Below, piece after piece: positions 37,871 through 46,671 of a stretch of DNA of 64,000 bases. The DNA is from Pseudarthrobacter sp. Fe7 (GTDB lineage Bacteria > Actinomycetota > Actinomycetes > Actinomycetales > Micrococcaceae), in assembly GCA_024372495.1 (NCBI GenBank), contig CP099977.1, forward strand, positions 992,001 through 1,056,000. The letters run 5' to 3'. The number at the start of each line of letters is the position of its first letter. The first letter of the stretch is position 1. A model generated the notes under the pieces. That model saw only the letters and a list, made by a program, of their open reading frames with translations. It did no database searches and was not told the DNA's origin. The position numbers and the translations under genes were made by a program.

Positions 37871-38050
37871 AGTGGAGCTCAGGGCCTGGCGCTGCTGCTG
37901 GCCGGCGAACGGTGCTCCGACGCCGGAGATGACGCCGGCGTTGAACCCCACCATGCCGAATTCAATCTGCTCCGCGGCGCGCCGGAGCCGGTTGAAGTCG
38001 CGCTCACGCTCAGCGGAAACGGCATTGGGCAGCCCGGAAGCAACTGTCAT
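37856..38050 (-). pseudogene. remnant of a succinate-semialdehyde dehydrogenase gene (large internal deletion)
   Basis: A 64-codon frame starts 19 bases after hpaI behind AAAGGA, as a genuine operon gene would. Its first ~16 residues (MTVASGLPNAVSAERE) resemble an ALDH N-terminus. The following RDFNRLRRAAEQIEFGMVGF then NAGVISGVGAPF is the near-C-terminal ALDH signature (EFGMxGxNxGxIS..APF). About 400 residues between them are absent, and the end is degenerate (GQQQRQALSSTLAQF). It looks like a succinate-semialdehyde dehydrogenase gene collapsed by deletion at the end of the hpa operon. Confidence 0.6.
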
Positions 38051-38068
38051 GGCACAAGTCCTTTGGGG

Positions 38069-38872
38069 TCAGTAGCCGGTGGGGGTGCCGCCGTCGACGG
38101 GTTTGATGTACTTTGCGGCGAGGGCTTCGGAGCCGCGGGCCAGGAGGGCGACGTCGGCGCCGACCAGGATGAATTCGGCGCCGTTCGCGAGGTAGTGCCG
38201 GGTGGTGTCGGGGTTGAAGGCGTTGACGCCCGCAGGTTTGCCGGCTGCCTTGGCGGCTTTGAGGCAGTGTTCGACGGCGGCTCGCACTTCGGCGTGTTCC
38301 TGCTGTCCCAGCAGGCCCATGGAGGCGGCGAGGTCGGAGGGGCCGACGAAGATGGCGTCGACGCCGTCGACTTTGAGGATGGCTTCGACGGCTTCGACGG
38401 CGGCGGTGGACTCGATCTGGACGGTGACGCTGATGGTGCTGTTGGCCCGGTTCAGGTAATCAGGGACCCGGTTCCAGCGGGCGGCCCGGGCCAGGGCGGA
38501 TCCGACTCCGCGGACACCCTGGGGCGGGTAGCGGGTGGCGGCCACGGCAGCTTCGGCTTCTGCCGCGGAGTTGACCATGGGGATCAGGAGGTTCTGCACC
38601 CCGAGGTCCAGGTACTGCTTGATCACCACGGTGTCGTTGACCGGGGGCGGACCATGGTCTGCACGGGGTAGCCGTGGATGGCTTGGAGTTGCGCCAGGAT
38701 GGACTCAAGGCCGTTGGGGCTGTGCTCGGCGTCCACCAGGAGCCAGTCCAGGCCGGACCCGGCGCAGAGCCTCGGCGACCAGCGGGCTGCCGGAGCACAC
38801 CCACATACCCGCCAGCGGCCGATCCGTGCCTGCTAAAGCATCACGGAAGGTGTCCTCTATTCGAAACGGCAT
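38069..38872 (-). CDS. hpaI: 4-hydroxy-2-oxoheptanedioate aldolase HpaI; frame broken twice
   Basis: Corrected length is 267 residues. N-terminal [20 protein letters not shown] follows GGGGAG. The aldolase core shows [47 protein letters not shown] and [11 protein letters not shown], typical of the HpcH/HpaI class II aldolases that split 4-hydroxy-2-oxoheptanedioate into pyruvate and succinate semialdehyde. The first break is AGCCT at plus 38768-38772 (read AGCT); the second is a missing G in plus 38643-38647. The start overlaps the hpaH stop by 16 bases. Confidence 0.9.
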
Positions 38873-39643
38873 GTGACACTCCCCAGGGGTCCGTAGTCGG
38901 CGTGGACGGTGTCGCCCTTGTAGACCCACATGGGGCGGGTGAAGGAGCCGGCCAGGATGATGTCGCCTGCCTTGAGTGCGTCGCCGTGGGCTGCGATTTT
39001 GTTGGCCAGCCAGTGGACCCCGTGGGCGGGGTGGTCCAGGACGCCGGCGGCCACGCCGGTTTCCTCCACGGTCTGGTTCTTGTAGAGGATGGCGGAGACC
39101 CAGCGGAGGTCCACGGCGTCCGGCTTCACGGGGTTCCCGCCGATCACCATGGCACCCATCGCGGCGTTGTCCGAGATGGTGTCCACGATGGTCCGGCCCT
39201 CCATCTCGATCCTGGAGTCCAGGATCTCCAGGGCCGGCACCACGTAGTCGGTGGCTTTCAGGACATCGAAGATGGTCACGCCCGGGCCTTTGAGCCCGTC
39301 CTTCAGGACGAAGGCCAGCTCCACCTCCACGCGCGGGTGGGTGTACCGGTCCCATTCGACCGCGCATCCGGTCTCCAGCACCATGTCATCGAAGATGGCG
39401 CCGTAGTCCGGTTCGGTGATGCCGGTGGCGGCCTGCATGGCCTTGGACGTCAGGCCGATCTTGCGCCCCACCAGGGTCCGGCCGGCGTCCTCGTTCCGGC
39501 GCCGCCACAGCTGCTGCACGGCGTAGGAGTCCTCCACGGTCATCTCGGGGTAGCGGGCGGTCAGGCGGGGGACAGGGGTGCGGGTCCGGCCAGCTTCCAC
39601 CAGGCTCGTCCGCGATGGCCTCAATCGTCTTTGGTTCCAGCAT
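38857..39643 (-). CDS. hpaH: 2-oxo-hept-4-ene-1,7-dioate hydratase HpaH; frame broken at an AGCT site
   Basis: Corrected length is 261 residues. It is of the hydratase/decarboxylase family: [20 protein letters not shown] then [28 protein letters not shown] and [16 protein letters not shown] are characteristic. It adds water to the oxo-heptenedioate in the homoprotocatechuate pathway. The break is AGGCT at plus 39602-39606; reading AGCT gives [21 protein letters not shown] 39643 lies 2 bases after the hpaD stop. Confidence 0.9.
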
Positions 39644-39645
39644 GG

Positions 39646-40731
39646 TTAGACCTGGACTCCCAGCTTGAAGCCGGTCCGGTCGCCTTCCGGGGCGCCGTTC
39701 TTGCGGGTGTAGGAGAAGCCGTCGGCGCCCACGGTCACGGCCATTTCGCTCTTCTCCTCGCGGACGATGACTGGCTGCGGGTTGCCGTCCAGGTCCAGGA
39801 CGAGCGAGGCTTCGGTGTACCAGGAGGGGACCACGGGGTTGCCCCACCAGTCGCGGCGCTGGTTGTCGTGGACGTCCCAGGTGATGGTGGGGTTGTCCGG
39901 GTCGCCGGTGTAGTAGTCCTGGGTGTAGATCTCGATGCGGTGGCCGTCGGGGTCCAGGATGTAGAGGTAGAACGCGTTGGACACGCCGTGCCGGCCGGGG
40001 CCGCGTTCGATCCGGTCGCTTATGCGCAGGGCTCCCATCTTGTCGCAGATCTGGATGATGTTGTGCTTTTCGTGGGTGGCGAATGCGACGTGGTGCATGC
40101 GCGGGCCGTTGCCGCCCGTGAGGGCGGTGTCGTGGACCGTCTGCTTGCGGTGCATCCAGGCGGCGTAGGTGACGCCGTCGGAGTCCTTGATGTCCTCGGA
40201 GACGCGGAAGCCCAGGTCCTCCAGGTATTTGCGGCCGCGGGGAACGTCCGGGGTGACCTGGTTGAAGTGGTCCAGGCGGACCAGTTCACCGGCGGAGTAG
40301 AGGTCGTAGCGCTGCGTGAGGCGCTCCACGTGTTCCACGTCGTAGAAGAACTCGTAGGGGAAGCCCAAGGGGTCCTCCACGCGGACGGAGTCGCCCACGC
40401 CCTTGGTGAAGCCGTCCTTGCGGCGCTCCACCCGGCAGCCGAGCTCCTTGTAGTAGGCCTCCGCGGCGTCCACCTCGGCGGGGGACTTCACCCGGTAGGC
40501 GAAGGCCGCGACGGCGGCGACGGGTCCCTTGCGGAGCACCAGGTTGTGGTGGATGAACTCCTCGAGGGAGCGCAGGTAAAGGTTGTTCTCATCTTCCTCG
40601 GTGACGTGCAGGCCCAGGACGTCGACGTAGAACTCACGGGACTTGGCGAGGTCAGTGACCACGATTTCCATGTAGGCGCAGCGGACGATGTCCGGAGCCG
40701 GAACGGTGGGAGTGGGGACGAAGTTGGTCAT
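39646..40731 (-). CDS. hpaD: homoprotocatechuate (3,4-dihydroxyphenylacetate) 2,3-dioxygenase
   Basis: A 361-residue type I extradiol dioxygenase, extremely like the characterised Arthrobacter (Mn) and Brevibacterium (Fe) enzymes. The metal ligands expected at H155 (RLDHFNQVT), H214 (RMHHVAFATH) and E267 (HRIEIYTQDYY) are all present at exactly these positions. It opens the ring of homoprotocatechuate next to a hydroxyl, giving 5-carboxymethyl-2-hydroxymuconate semialdehyde. Whether Mn or Fe is used cannot be told from the sequence. It is not frameshifted. Confidence 0.96.
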   Translation of the reverse strand: MTNFVPTPTVPAPDIVRCAYMEIVVTDLAKSREFYVDVLGLHVTEEDENNLYLRSLEEFIHHNLVLRKGPVAAVAAFAYRVKSPAEVDAAEAYYKELGCRVERRKDGFTKGVGDSVRVEDPLGFPYEFFYDVEHVERLTQRYDLYSAGELVRLDHFNQVTPDVPRGRKYLEDLGFRVSEDIKDSDGVTYAAWMHRKQTVHDTALTGGNGPRMHHVAFATHEKHNIIQICDKMGALRISDRIERGPGRHGVSNAFYLYILDPDGHRIEIYTQDYYTGDPDNPTITWDVHDNQRRDWWGNPVVPSWYTEASLVLDLDGNPQPVIVREEKSEMAVTVGADGFSYTRKNGAPEGDRTGFKLGVQV

Positions 40732-40767
40732 TTCGGTTCTCTCTTCTTTGAAAGGGGTGTGTGGGGA

Positions 40768-40833
40768 CCCAACTGGGTAGCACTAAGTGTCATTTTGGGT
40801 GCCCATAACGACACTTAGTGCGACCTAGTTGGG
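40768..40833. repeat. 66-bp palindromic repeat element, copy 1
   Basis: A near-perfect hairpin with arms starting CCCAACTGGGT and ending AGTTGGG, between hpaE and hpaD. The inner arms are GCACTAAGTGTC and GACACTTAGTGC. A second copy of identical length is at 47532-47597. Paired positions in the arms differ together between copies (covariation), so the fold itself appears conserved. Confidence 0.85.
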
Positions 40834-40843
40834 TGGGTATGGG

Positions 40844-42355
40844 CTAGGCGCCGAATTTGGGGGTGTGGACGGTGCCGAGCGTGATGTGCACGGCCTGCTG
40901 GTCGGTGTAGAAGTCGATGGAGCGGTAGCCGCCCTCGTGGCCCAGGCCGGAGGCCTTGACGCCGCCGAACGGGGTGCGCAGGTCGCGGACGTTGTGGCTG
41001 TTCAACCACACCATTCCGGCCTCGACGTTCTGCGAGAAGTTGTGGGCCCGGGTCAGGTTCTGGGTCCAGATGTACGCGGCCAGGCCGTACTTGGTGTTGT
41101 TGGCCAGGGCGAGGGCTTCGTCGTCGTTCTCGAACGGGGTGATGGCCACGACGGGTCCGAAGATTTCCTCCTGGAAGATCCGGGCTTCGGGGGCGACGTC
41201 GGCAAACACCGTGGGTGCGATGTAGTTGCCTTCGGGCAGGTGGTCGGGGCGGCCGCCGCCGGCAAGGAGCCGGCCTTCAGACTTGCCGATCTCCACGTAG
41301 GATGCGACCTTTTCGTAGTGTTCCGGGTGGACCAGGGCGCCTACCTGGGTTTTGGGGTCGTGGGGGTCGCCCACCACGATGTTCTCGGCCCGGGCGGCGT
41401 ACTTTTCGCAGAACTCGTCGTAGATGGCGCGCTCCACGAGGATGCGGGAGCCCGCGGTGCAGCGCTCGCCGTTGAGGGAGAAGACGCCGAACAGGGCGGA
41501 GTCGATGGCGGCATCCAGGTCGGCGTCCGCGAAGACGACGCAGGGTGACTTGCCGCCGAGTTCCATGGAGAGGCCCTTGAGGTTGGTTGCGGCGTTCCGG
41601 AAGATCGTCTGGCCGGTGGTGGTCTCGCCGGTGAAGGAGATCAGCGGGACATCGGGGTGCTTGACCAGGGCGTCGCCGGCTTCTTCGCCGAGGCCGTTGA
41701 CCAGGTTGAACACGCCGTCGGGCAGGCCGGCGTCCTTGAAGATGGTGGCCCAGAGGGACGCGGAGAGCGGGGTGAACTCAGCTGGCTTGAGGACCACGGT
41801 GTTGCCGGTGGCCAGGGCCGGGGCCAGCTTCCAGGACTCGAGCATGAACGGGGTGTTCCACGGCGTGATCAGGCCTGCGACGCCGATCGGCTTGCGGTTC
41901 ACGTAGTTGATCTGCGAGCCGGGAACCTTCATGGCGTCATCGAACTGGGCCACGATCAGGTCCGCGAAGAAGCGGAAGTTCTCTGCTGCGCGGAGGGCCT
42001 GGCCCTTGGCCTGGGTGATCGGCAACCCGGTATCGAACGTTTCGAGCTCGGCGAGGCGTGCTTCCTGGGCTTCGACGGCGTCGGCGATCCTGTTCAGGAT
42101 CCGGGCCCGTTCGCGCGGCTTCATCCGGGGCCAGGGGCCATTCACGAAGGCTTCGCGGGCGGCGGCGACAGCCAAGTCGATGTCTTCCTTCTGGCCGGCG
42201 GCGGCGGTGGCGTAGTTCCGGTTGGATACCGGGTCCAGGACGTCGAAGGTCTTGCCGCCCACCGAGTCAACGAACTGGCCGTTGATGTAGTGCTGGATGT
42301 GGGTGGGCAGGTCCTCGGGGACGTAGTGCTTGGCGGTTTCTACAGAGGCAGTCAA
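40844..42355 (-). CDS. hpaE: 5-carboxymethyl-2-hydroxymuconate semialdehyde dehydrogenase
   Basis: A 503-residue ALDH. The Glu motif is SMELGGKSPCVVFADAD and the Cys motif LNGERCTAGSRILVE. NYVNRKPIGVAGLITPWNTP is typical of HpaE. It oxidises the ring-cleavage aldehyde to the tricarboxylic intermediate. The start is a TTG at 42355 behind AAGGA, 30 bases after the gntR stop. No frameshift. Between hpaE and hpaD lies the palindromic repeat, which may affect the downstream mRNA. Confidence 0.92.
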   Translation of the reverse strand: MTASVETAKHYVPEDLPTHIQHYINGQFVDSVGGKTFDVLDPVSNRNYATAAAGQKEDIDLAVAAAREAFVNGPWPRMKPRERARILNRIADAVEAQEARLAELETFDTGLPITQAKGQALRAAENFRFFADLIVAQFDDAMKVPGSQINYVNRKPIGVAGLITPWNTPFMLESWKLAPALATGNTVVLKPAEFTPLSASLWATIFKDAGLPDGVFNLVNGLGEEAGDALVKHPDVPLISFTGETTTGQTIFRNAATNLKGLSMELGGKSPCVVFADADLDAAIDSALFGVFSLNGERCTAGSRILVERAIYDEFCEKYAARAENIVVGDPHDPKTQVGALVHPEHYEKVASYVEIGKSEGRLLAGGGRPDHLPEGNYIAPTVFADVAPEARIFQEEIFGPVVAITPFENDDEALALANNTKYGLAAYIWTQNLTRAHNFSQNVEAGMVWLNSHNVRDLRTPFGGVKASGLGHEGGYRSIDFYTDQQAVHITLGTVHTPKFGA

Positions 42356-42385
42356 CGTTGAAGTCCTTACTGTGTTCTTTGAGTA

Positions 42386-43045
42386 CTAGGTGGTGTGGGC
42401 GAGGTAGGCGTCCAGGGTTGCGGTCCGGTGCAGGCGGGCTGCTTTTTCGATCGTGTCGGAGTCCGCTCCGGTTTCGATGAGCCTTAGCAGGTCTTCGTGT
42501 TCCTCCACGGAATCGCGCGCGCGGCCGGGAACGAAGCGGAAGGTGGAGGACCGGAGCGCCGCGAGCCGGTTCCACCCCCGGTGCACCAGGTCCAGGATGT
42601 GCGGGTTGGGGCAGTGCTCGAACAGGACGCTGTGGAAGTCCTGGTTGAGCTTGGTGAAGCGGACCGGATCGAAGTGGTCCAGGCATTCGCGCATCTCCTG
42701 GTTCACCGCCCGGGCCCGGGCCACCGCGGCAGAGCCGATCAACGGGGCCGACAATGCCGTGGCGGCCCCCTCGACAATGCTGAGGGTCTGCATGGTGTAC
42801 AGGTATTCGGTGGGGTCAATGCCCGCAACGGTGGCGCCGACGTTGCGTTCAAAGGTCACCAGGCCTTCGGCTTCCAGCCGGCGGATGGCTTCGCGGACCG
42901 GGACCACGCTGAACCCCAGGTCCTTGGCAATGGAGCCCAGCACCAGCCGGTAGCCGGGGGTGTAGGTGCCTTCCACGATCCGTGTCTTGACGGCCTGGTA
43001 GGCCTGCTCGGACTTGCTGCCGGCAACCATGGTGGCCTCACTCAT
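42386..43045 (-). CDS. GntR-family regulator (FCD domain) of the hpa operon
   Basis: A 219-residue regulator. The winged helix-turn-helix is TPGYRLVLGSIAKDLGFSVV then PVREAIRRLEAEGLVTFERN. The FCD ligand domain follows with acidic and His residues (EMRECLDHFDPVRFTKLNQD, FHSVLFEHCPN) that may bind metal and an aromatic acid. Its ATG overlaps the hpaG stop by 8 bases, so it is inside the operon. The palindrome ATCGTATACGAT at 44532-44543, upstream of hpaG, fits a site for this family. Confidence 0.88.
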   Translation of the reverse strand: MSEATMVAGSKSEQAYQAVKTRIVEGTYTPGYRLVLGSIAKDLGFSVVPVREAIRRLEAEGLVTFERNVGATVAGIDPTEYLYTMQTLSIVEGAATALSAPLIGSAAVARARAVNQEMRECLDHFDPVRFTKLNQDFHSVLFEHCPNPHILDLVHRGWNRLAALRSSTFRFVPGRARDSVEEHEDLLRLIETGADSDTIEKAARLHRTATLDAYLAHTT

Positions 43046-44507
43046 TGTGGCCTCCCGTTCGTTCCCACTCCGCGTACCGTGCCTGCCATTCGGCGTTCAT
43101 GGGGTAGAGGCCGTCCACGCTGTTGCCCTGCCTGACCATCTCGAAGATGAAGGTCTCTTCCTTCTCTTGCTGGATGCAGTCCTCTACCAGTTCTTCGGCG
43201 ATGGCCGGGGGATGACCATGATGCCGTCGGAATCGGCCACGATGATGTCGCCGGGCTGCACGGTGGCTCCGCCGCAGGCGATGGTGATGTCCGTGTCCCA
43301 CGGGATGTGGCGGCGGCCCAGTACGGCCGGGTGCGGGTTGGCGAAGTAGGTGGGCATTTCCAGGCCGGCGACGGCGGAGTAGTCGCGGACGCCGCCGTCG
43401 GTGATGATGGCTGCGGCGCCGCGGACCTGGGCGCGGAGGGCCAGGATGTCGCCCACGGTGCCGGTTCCTTTTTCGCCGCGGGCTTCCATCACCAGGATTT
43501 CGCCTTCGTTGACGGAGTCGATGGCACGCTTTTGGGCGTTGAAGCCGCCGCCGTGGGTCTTAAAGAGGTCCTCGCGGTTGGGGACGTAGCGCAGGGTGCG
43601 GGCCAGGCCCACCACGCGCCGGTCCGGGCGGGTGGCCTGCAGCCCGTCTATGCTCACATTGTTAAGGCCGCGCTTGCGCAGCTGGGAGGACAGGGTGGCG
43701 GTGGCGACGGACTCGAGCTTGGCCTTCAGTTCGGGGGAGAGGGCAGGAGAGACTGCGGCAGGTCCTGCGGCTTCGCGGGAACCGTAGGCTTCCTCCCGCT
43801 GCAGGTCATCAACCTTGGGCCGGGCACCAAAGTCAGCGAACGCCGTCGTGCCTTCCTCAACAGTGGTGACCAGGCGGCCGGTGGAGAACGCCCCGTCCGT
43901 GGTGCCCACCTCCACTTCCAGCACGTCGCCCGGCTTGGCGACCGAGGCGCCTGCCGGGGTGCCGGTGAGGATGATGTCGCCTTCCTCGAGCGTGAGCAGC
44001 TGGGACAGGTCCGCAACGAGCCGGGCGAACGGGAAGAGCAGGTCTCCGGTGGTGTCATCCTGGACAAGGCTGCCGTTGTGCCAGGTGCGGATTCGCAGCT
44101 TGGCCGGGTCGACGGCGTCTGCCGGGATCAGTGCCGGGCCCACCGGGGTGAAACCGTCGCCGCCCTTGGACCGGAGGTTGGAGCCCTTGTCCGCGTAGCG
44201 GAGGTCATACACGCCGAGATCGTTGCTGGCGGTGACGGCCGCCACATGGCTCCAGGCGTCCCCGATCGAGACGCGGCGGGCGGGCTTGCCGATCACCAGG
44301 GCGATCTCGCCCTCGTAACCGAGAAGTTCGCAGCCGGCGGGCCGCTCTACGGGGCTTCCGCCCAGCGCCAGCGAGCCTGGATGGCTTGAGGAAGTAGGAC
44401 GGCTGGGCTGGGGTGCGGCCCCGCTGGGCGGCCCGGCTGGGGTAGTTGATGTGCACTGCGATCACCTTGCGCGCTTCCGCCAGGGTGTCGCCGTTGACCT
44501 GCTTCAA
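43038..44507 (-). CDS. hpaG: fused FAH-family decarboxylase/isomerase and RraA-like domain (HpaG-like); frame broken twice
   Basis: Corrected length is 489 residues. The N-terminal ~250 residues form a fumarylacetoacetate-hydrolase fold (INYPSRAAQRGRTPAQPSYF, LGYEGEIALVIGKPARRVS, GDIILTGTPAGASVAKPGDV). The remainder is an RraA/HMG-aldolase-like domain (AAAIITDGGVRDYSAVAG, GDIIVADSDGIMVIP). FAH proteins of this pathway isomerise and decarboxylate the tricarboxylic intermediate. The breaks are AGCCT at plus 44374-44378 and a missing G near 43207-43211. TTG 44507, after GAGGAG, is the most likely start; a GTG further up would place the operator inside the gene. Confidence 0.82.
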
Positions 44508-44531
44508 AGCCTTCTCCTCATCAGGTACGAA

Positions 44532-44543
44532 ATCGTATACGAT
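44532..44543 (-). promoter_or_regulatory. GntR/FadR-type operator upstream of hpaG
   Basis: ATCGTATACGAT is a perfect 12-bp palindrome 25 bases upstream of the chosen TTG start. It fits the ATNGTATACNAT pattern of FCD-type GntR regulators and is probably bound by the regulator encoded at 42386-43045. Confidence 0.65.
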
Positions 44544-44661
44544 CACTATTACCCATCCGGCGCACCCCGTCAACCCCTGGTTTTCCGCGCCCTGACGAGC
44601 ATACCGATGGCACTTGTAGCCCGGATCACAGGGGGCGTACAGTGGAAGCCAGACCTAAAGT

Positions 44662-44674
44662 TTCGATTATCGAA
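44662..44674 (+). promoter_or_regulatory. palindrome TTCGAT-T-ATCGAA upstream of the monooxygenase gene
   Basis: A perfect 13-base palindrome with a single central base, about 70 bases upstream of the monooxygenase start. Its TTCGAT half-sites resemble binding sites of IclR-type aromatic regulators. No IclR gene lies in this window. Confidence 0.45.
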
Positions 44675-44676
44675 TC

Positions 44677-44699
44677 ATGTGTTCTTATATAGAACACAT
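44677..44699 (+). promoter_or_regulatory. palindrome ATGTGTTCT-N5-AGAACACAT upstream of the monooxygenase gene
   Basis: Two perfect 9-bp arms around TATAT, only 40 bases before the start codon, so the site probably overlaps the promoter. Together with the neighbouring TTCGAT palindrome and the GntR site it suggests at least two regulators act in this divergent region. Confidence 0.55.
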
Positions 44700-44740
44700 T
44701 CTAATCCCGATAGTCATTCACAACGAAGTGAGGAAAGCCC

Positions 44741-46671
44741 GTGCAATTCCACCACCACGGATACGTATCCGGTGACCCCCGCGTCCAGCCTGCTGCCGGC
44801 GTCGGCCTTAACCGCCCCGAGGAGCTCCCCGAAGAAGTGGACGTGCTCATCGTCGGCACCGGACCTGCCGGCATGCTTGCCGCGGCCCAGCTGTCCATGT
44901 TCCCCAACGTGACCACCCGCATCATCGAACGCCGCCCCGGCCGGCTCGCCATCGGGCAGGCCGACGGCATCCAGGCCCGCAGCGTGGAGACGTTCCAGGC
45001 ATTCGGCTTCGCGGAGCGGATCATTGCCGAGGCCTACCGCATCACCGAAATGGCCTTCTGGAAGCCGGATCCCGCCAACCCCGCAAACATCATCCGCTCT
45101 GCCCGGGCCGTGGATGACGAGATGGGCATCAGCGAGTTCCCGCACCTGATCGTCAACCAGGCCCGCGTGCTGGACTACTTCGCGGAATTTGCCGCGAACT
45201 CGCCCACACGCCTCAAGCCTGACTACGGCTACGACTTCGAGGGCCTTACGGTGACCGGTAACGGCGACTACCCCGTTACCGTGACCCTCCGCCACACCGC
45301 CGGGCCCAACGAAGGCCAGGAGCGGATTGTCCGCGCCAAGTATGTGGTGGGCGCAGATGGTGCGCGCAGCAAAGTGCGCCAGGCCATCGGCTGCACCCTT
45401 GCCGGAGACCAGGCCAACCACGCCTGGGGCGTCATGGACACGCTGGCCGTCACCGACTTCCCGGACATCCGGACCAAGTGCGCCATCCAGGGCGCCGAGG
45501 GCAGCATCCTGCTGATCCCGCGCGAAGGCGGCCACCTCTTCCGCATGTACGTGGACCTGGGGGAAGTGGACCCGAACAGCCACCACTCCGTCCGGAACAC
45601 CACCATCGAGGAGATCATCGCCAAGGCAAACGCCATCCTGCACCCCTACACGCTGGACGTCCGGAATGTCGCGTGGCACAGCGTCTACGAGGTGGGCCAC
45701 CGGCTAACGGACAGGTTCGACGACGTCCTGCCGGCCGAGCGCGGGACCCGCACCCCGCGGGTTTTCATCACCGGCGACGCCTGCCACACCCACAGTGCCA
45801 AGGCCGGCCAGGGCATGAACGTCTCCATGCAGGACGGCTTCAACATCGCCTGGAAACTGGGGCATGTCCTGGAGGGGCGCAGCCCGGAAAGCCTGCTGGC
45901 CACCTATTCGGAGGAGCGGCAGGTGGTGGCCAAGAACCTGATCGACTTCGACAAGGAATGGTCAACCATGATGGCCAAGAAGCCGGAGGAGTTCGAGCAC
46001 CCGTCCGACCTTGAAGACTTCTATGTGCAGACCGCCGAATTCCCTGCCGGCTTCATGACGCAGTACACGCCGTCCCTGATTGTTGGCGGAACCGGCCACC
46101 AGGACTTCGCGTCCGGGTTCCCCGTGGGCAAGCGGTTCAAATCGGCACCCGTTGTCCGGGTGGCCGACACCAATCCCATTCACCTGGGCCACCACGCGAC
46201 GGCCGACGGCCGCTGGCGGATCTACGTCTTCGCCGACCCCGCGTTGCCGGGCACAAGCTCGGCCACGGACACGCTCGCCGAGTGGTTTGCCAGCGCCCCG
46301 GAGTCCCCGCTGGCCGCCACCCCTGCCGGGGCCGACCCGGATGCGTGGTTTGACCTGAAGGTCATCTACCAGCAGCCGCACACCGCCGTCGACATCGGTG
46401 CGGTGCCAGCCGTCTTCAAGCCGCAGGTGGGCCCGTTCAGGCTGATGGACTATGAAAAGGTCTATGCCACAGATCCCAAGGCGGACATTTTCGAGGCTCC
46501 GCGGCGTAGACCGGGCCGGTGCCGTGGTGGTGGTCCGCCCGGACCAGTACGTGGCAAACGTCCTGCCGCTCACGGCAACAGCGGAGCCTGGGCGCGTTCT
46601 TCGGCCTGCTGCTGAACCGCCGGGGGCCGGTGACGCAGCCGCGTCAGGCGGTGGCCGCAGCCGCCCGGTAG
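44741..46671 (+). CDS. FAD-dependent aromatic monooxygenase (MobA/phenol hydroxylase type); C-terminus broken at two AGCT sites
   Basis: Corrected length is about 642 residues. The N-terminal FAD motif is DVLIVGTGPAGMLAAAQL, then VVGADGARSKVRQAIG and RVFITGDACHTHSAKAGQGM with the second FAD motif, as in 3-hydroxybenzoate 4-hydroxylase and phenol 2-monooxygenases. A C-terminal thioredoxin-like domain ends near QPRQAVAAAAR. Breaks at AGGCT (46495-46499) and AGCCT (46585-46589) are repaired by reading AGCT. GTG 44741 follows GAGGAAA. Being divergent from the hpa operon, it may make homoprotocatechuate from 3- or 4-hydroxyphenylacetate. That is inference. Confidence 0.85.

Noticed and set aside
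37782..38671. Extension of the YVTLP-repeat frame for another 0.9 kb
   Set aside because: It passes through a strong terminator and then runs antisense to hpaI; a one-base run error explains the missing stop.
38674..40818. Very long open frame on the plus strand across hpaI, hpaH and hpaD
   Set aside because: It is antisense to well-recognised enzymes and its translation is low-complexity Val/Gly/Asp-rich, as expected for the mirror frame of high-GC genes.
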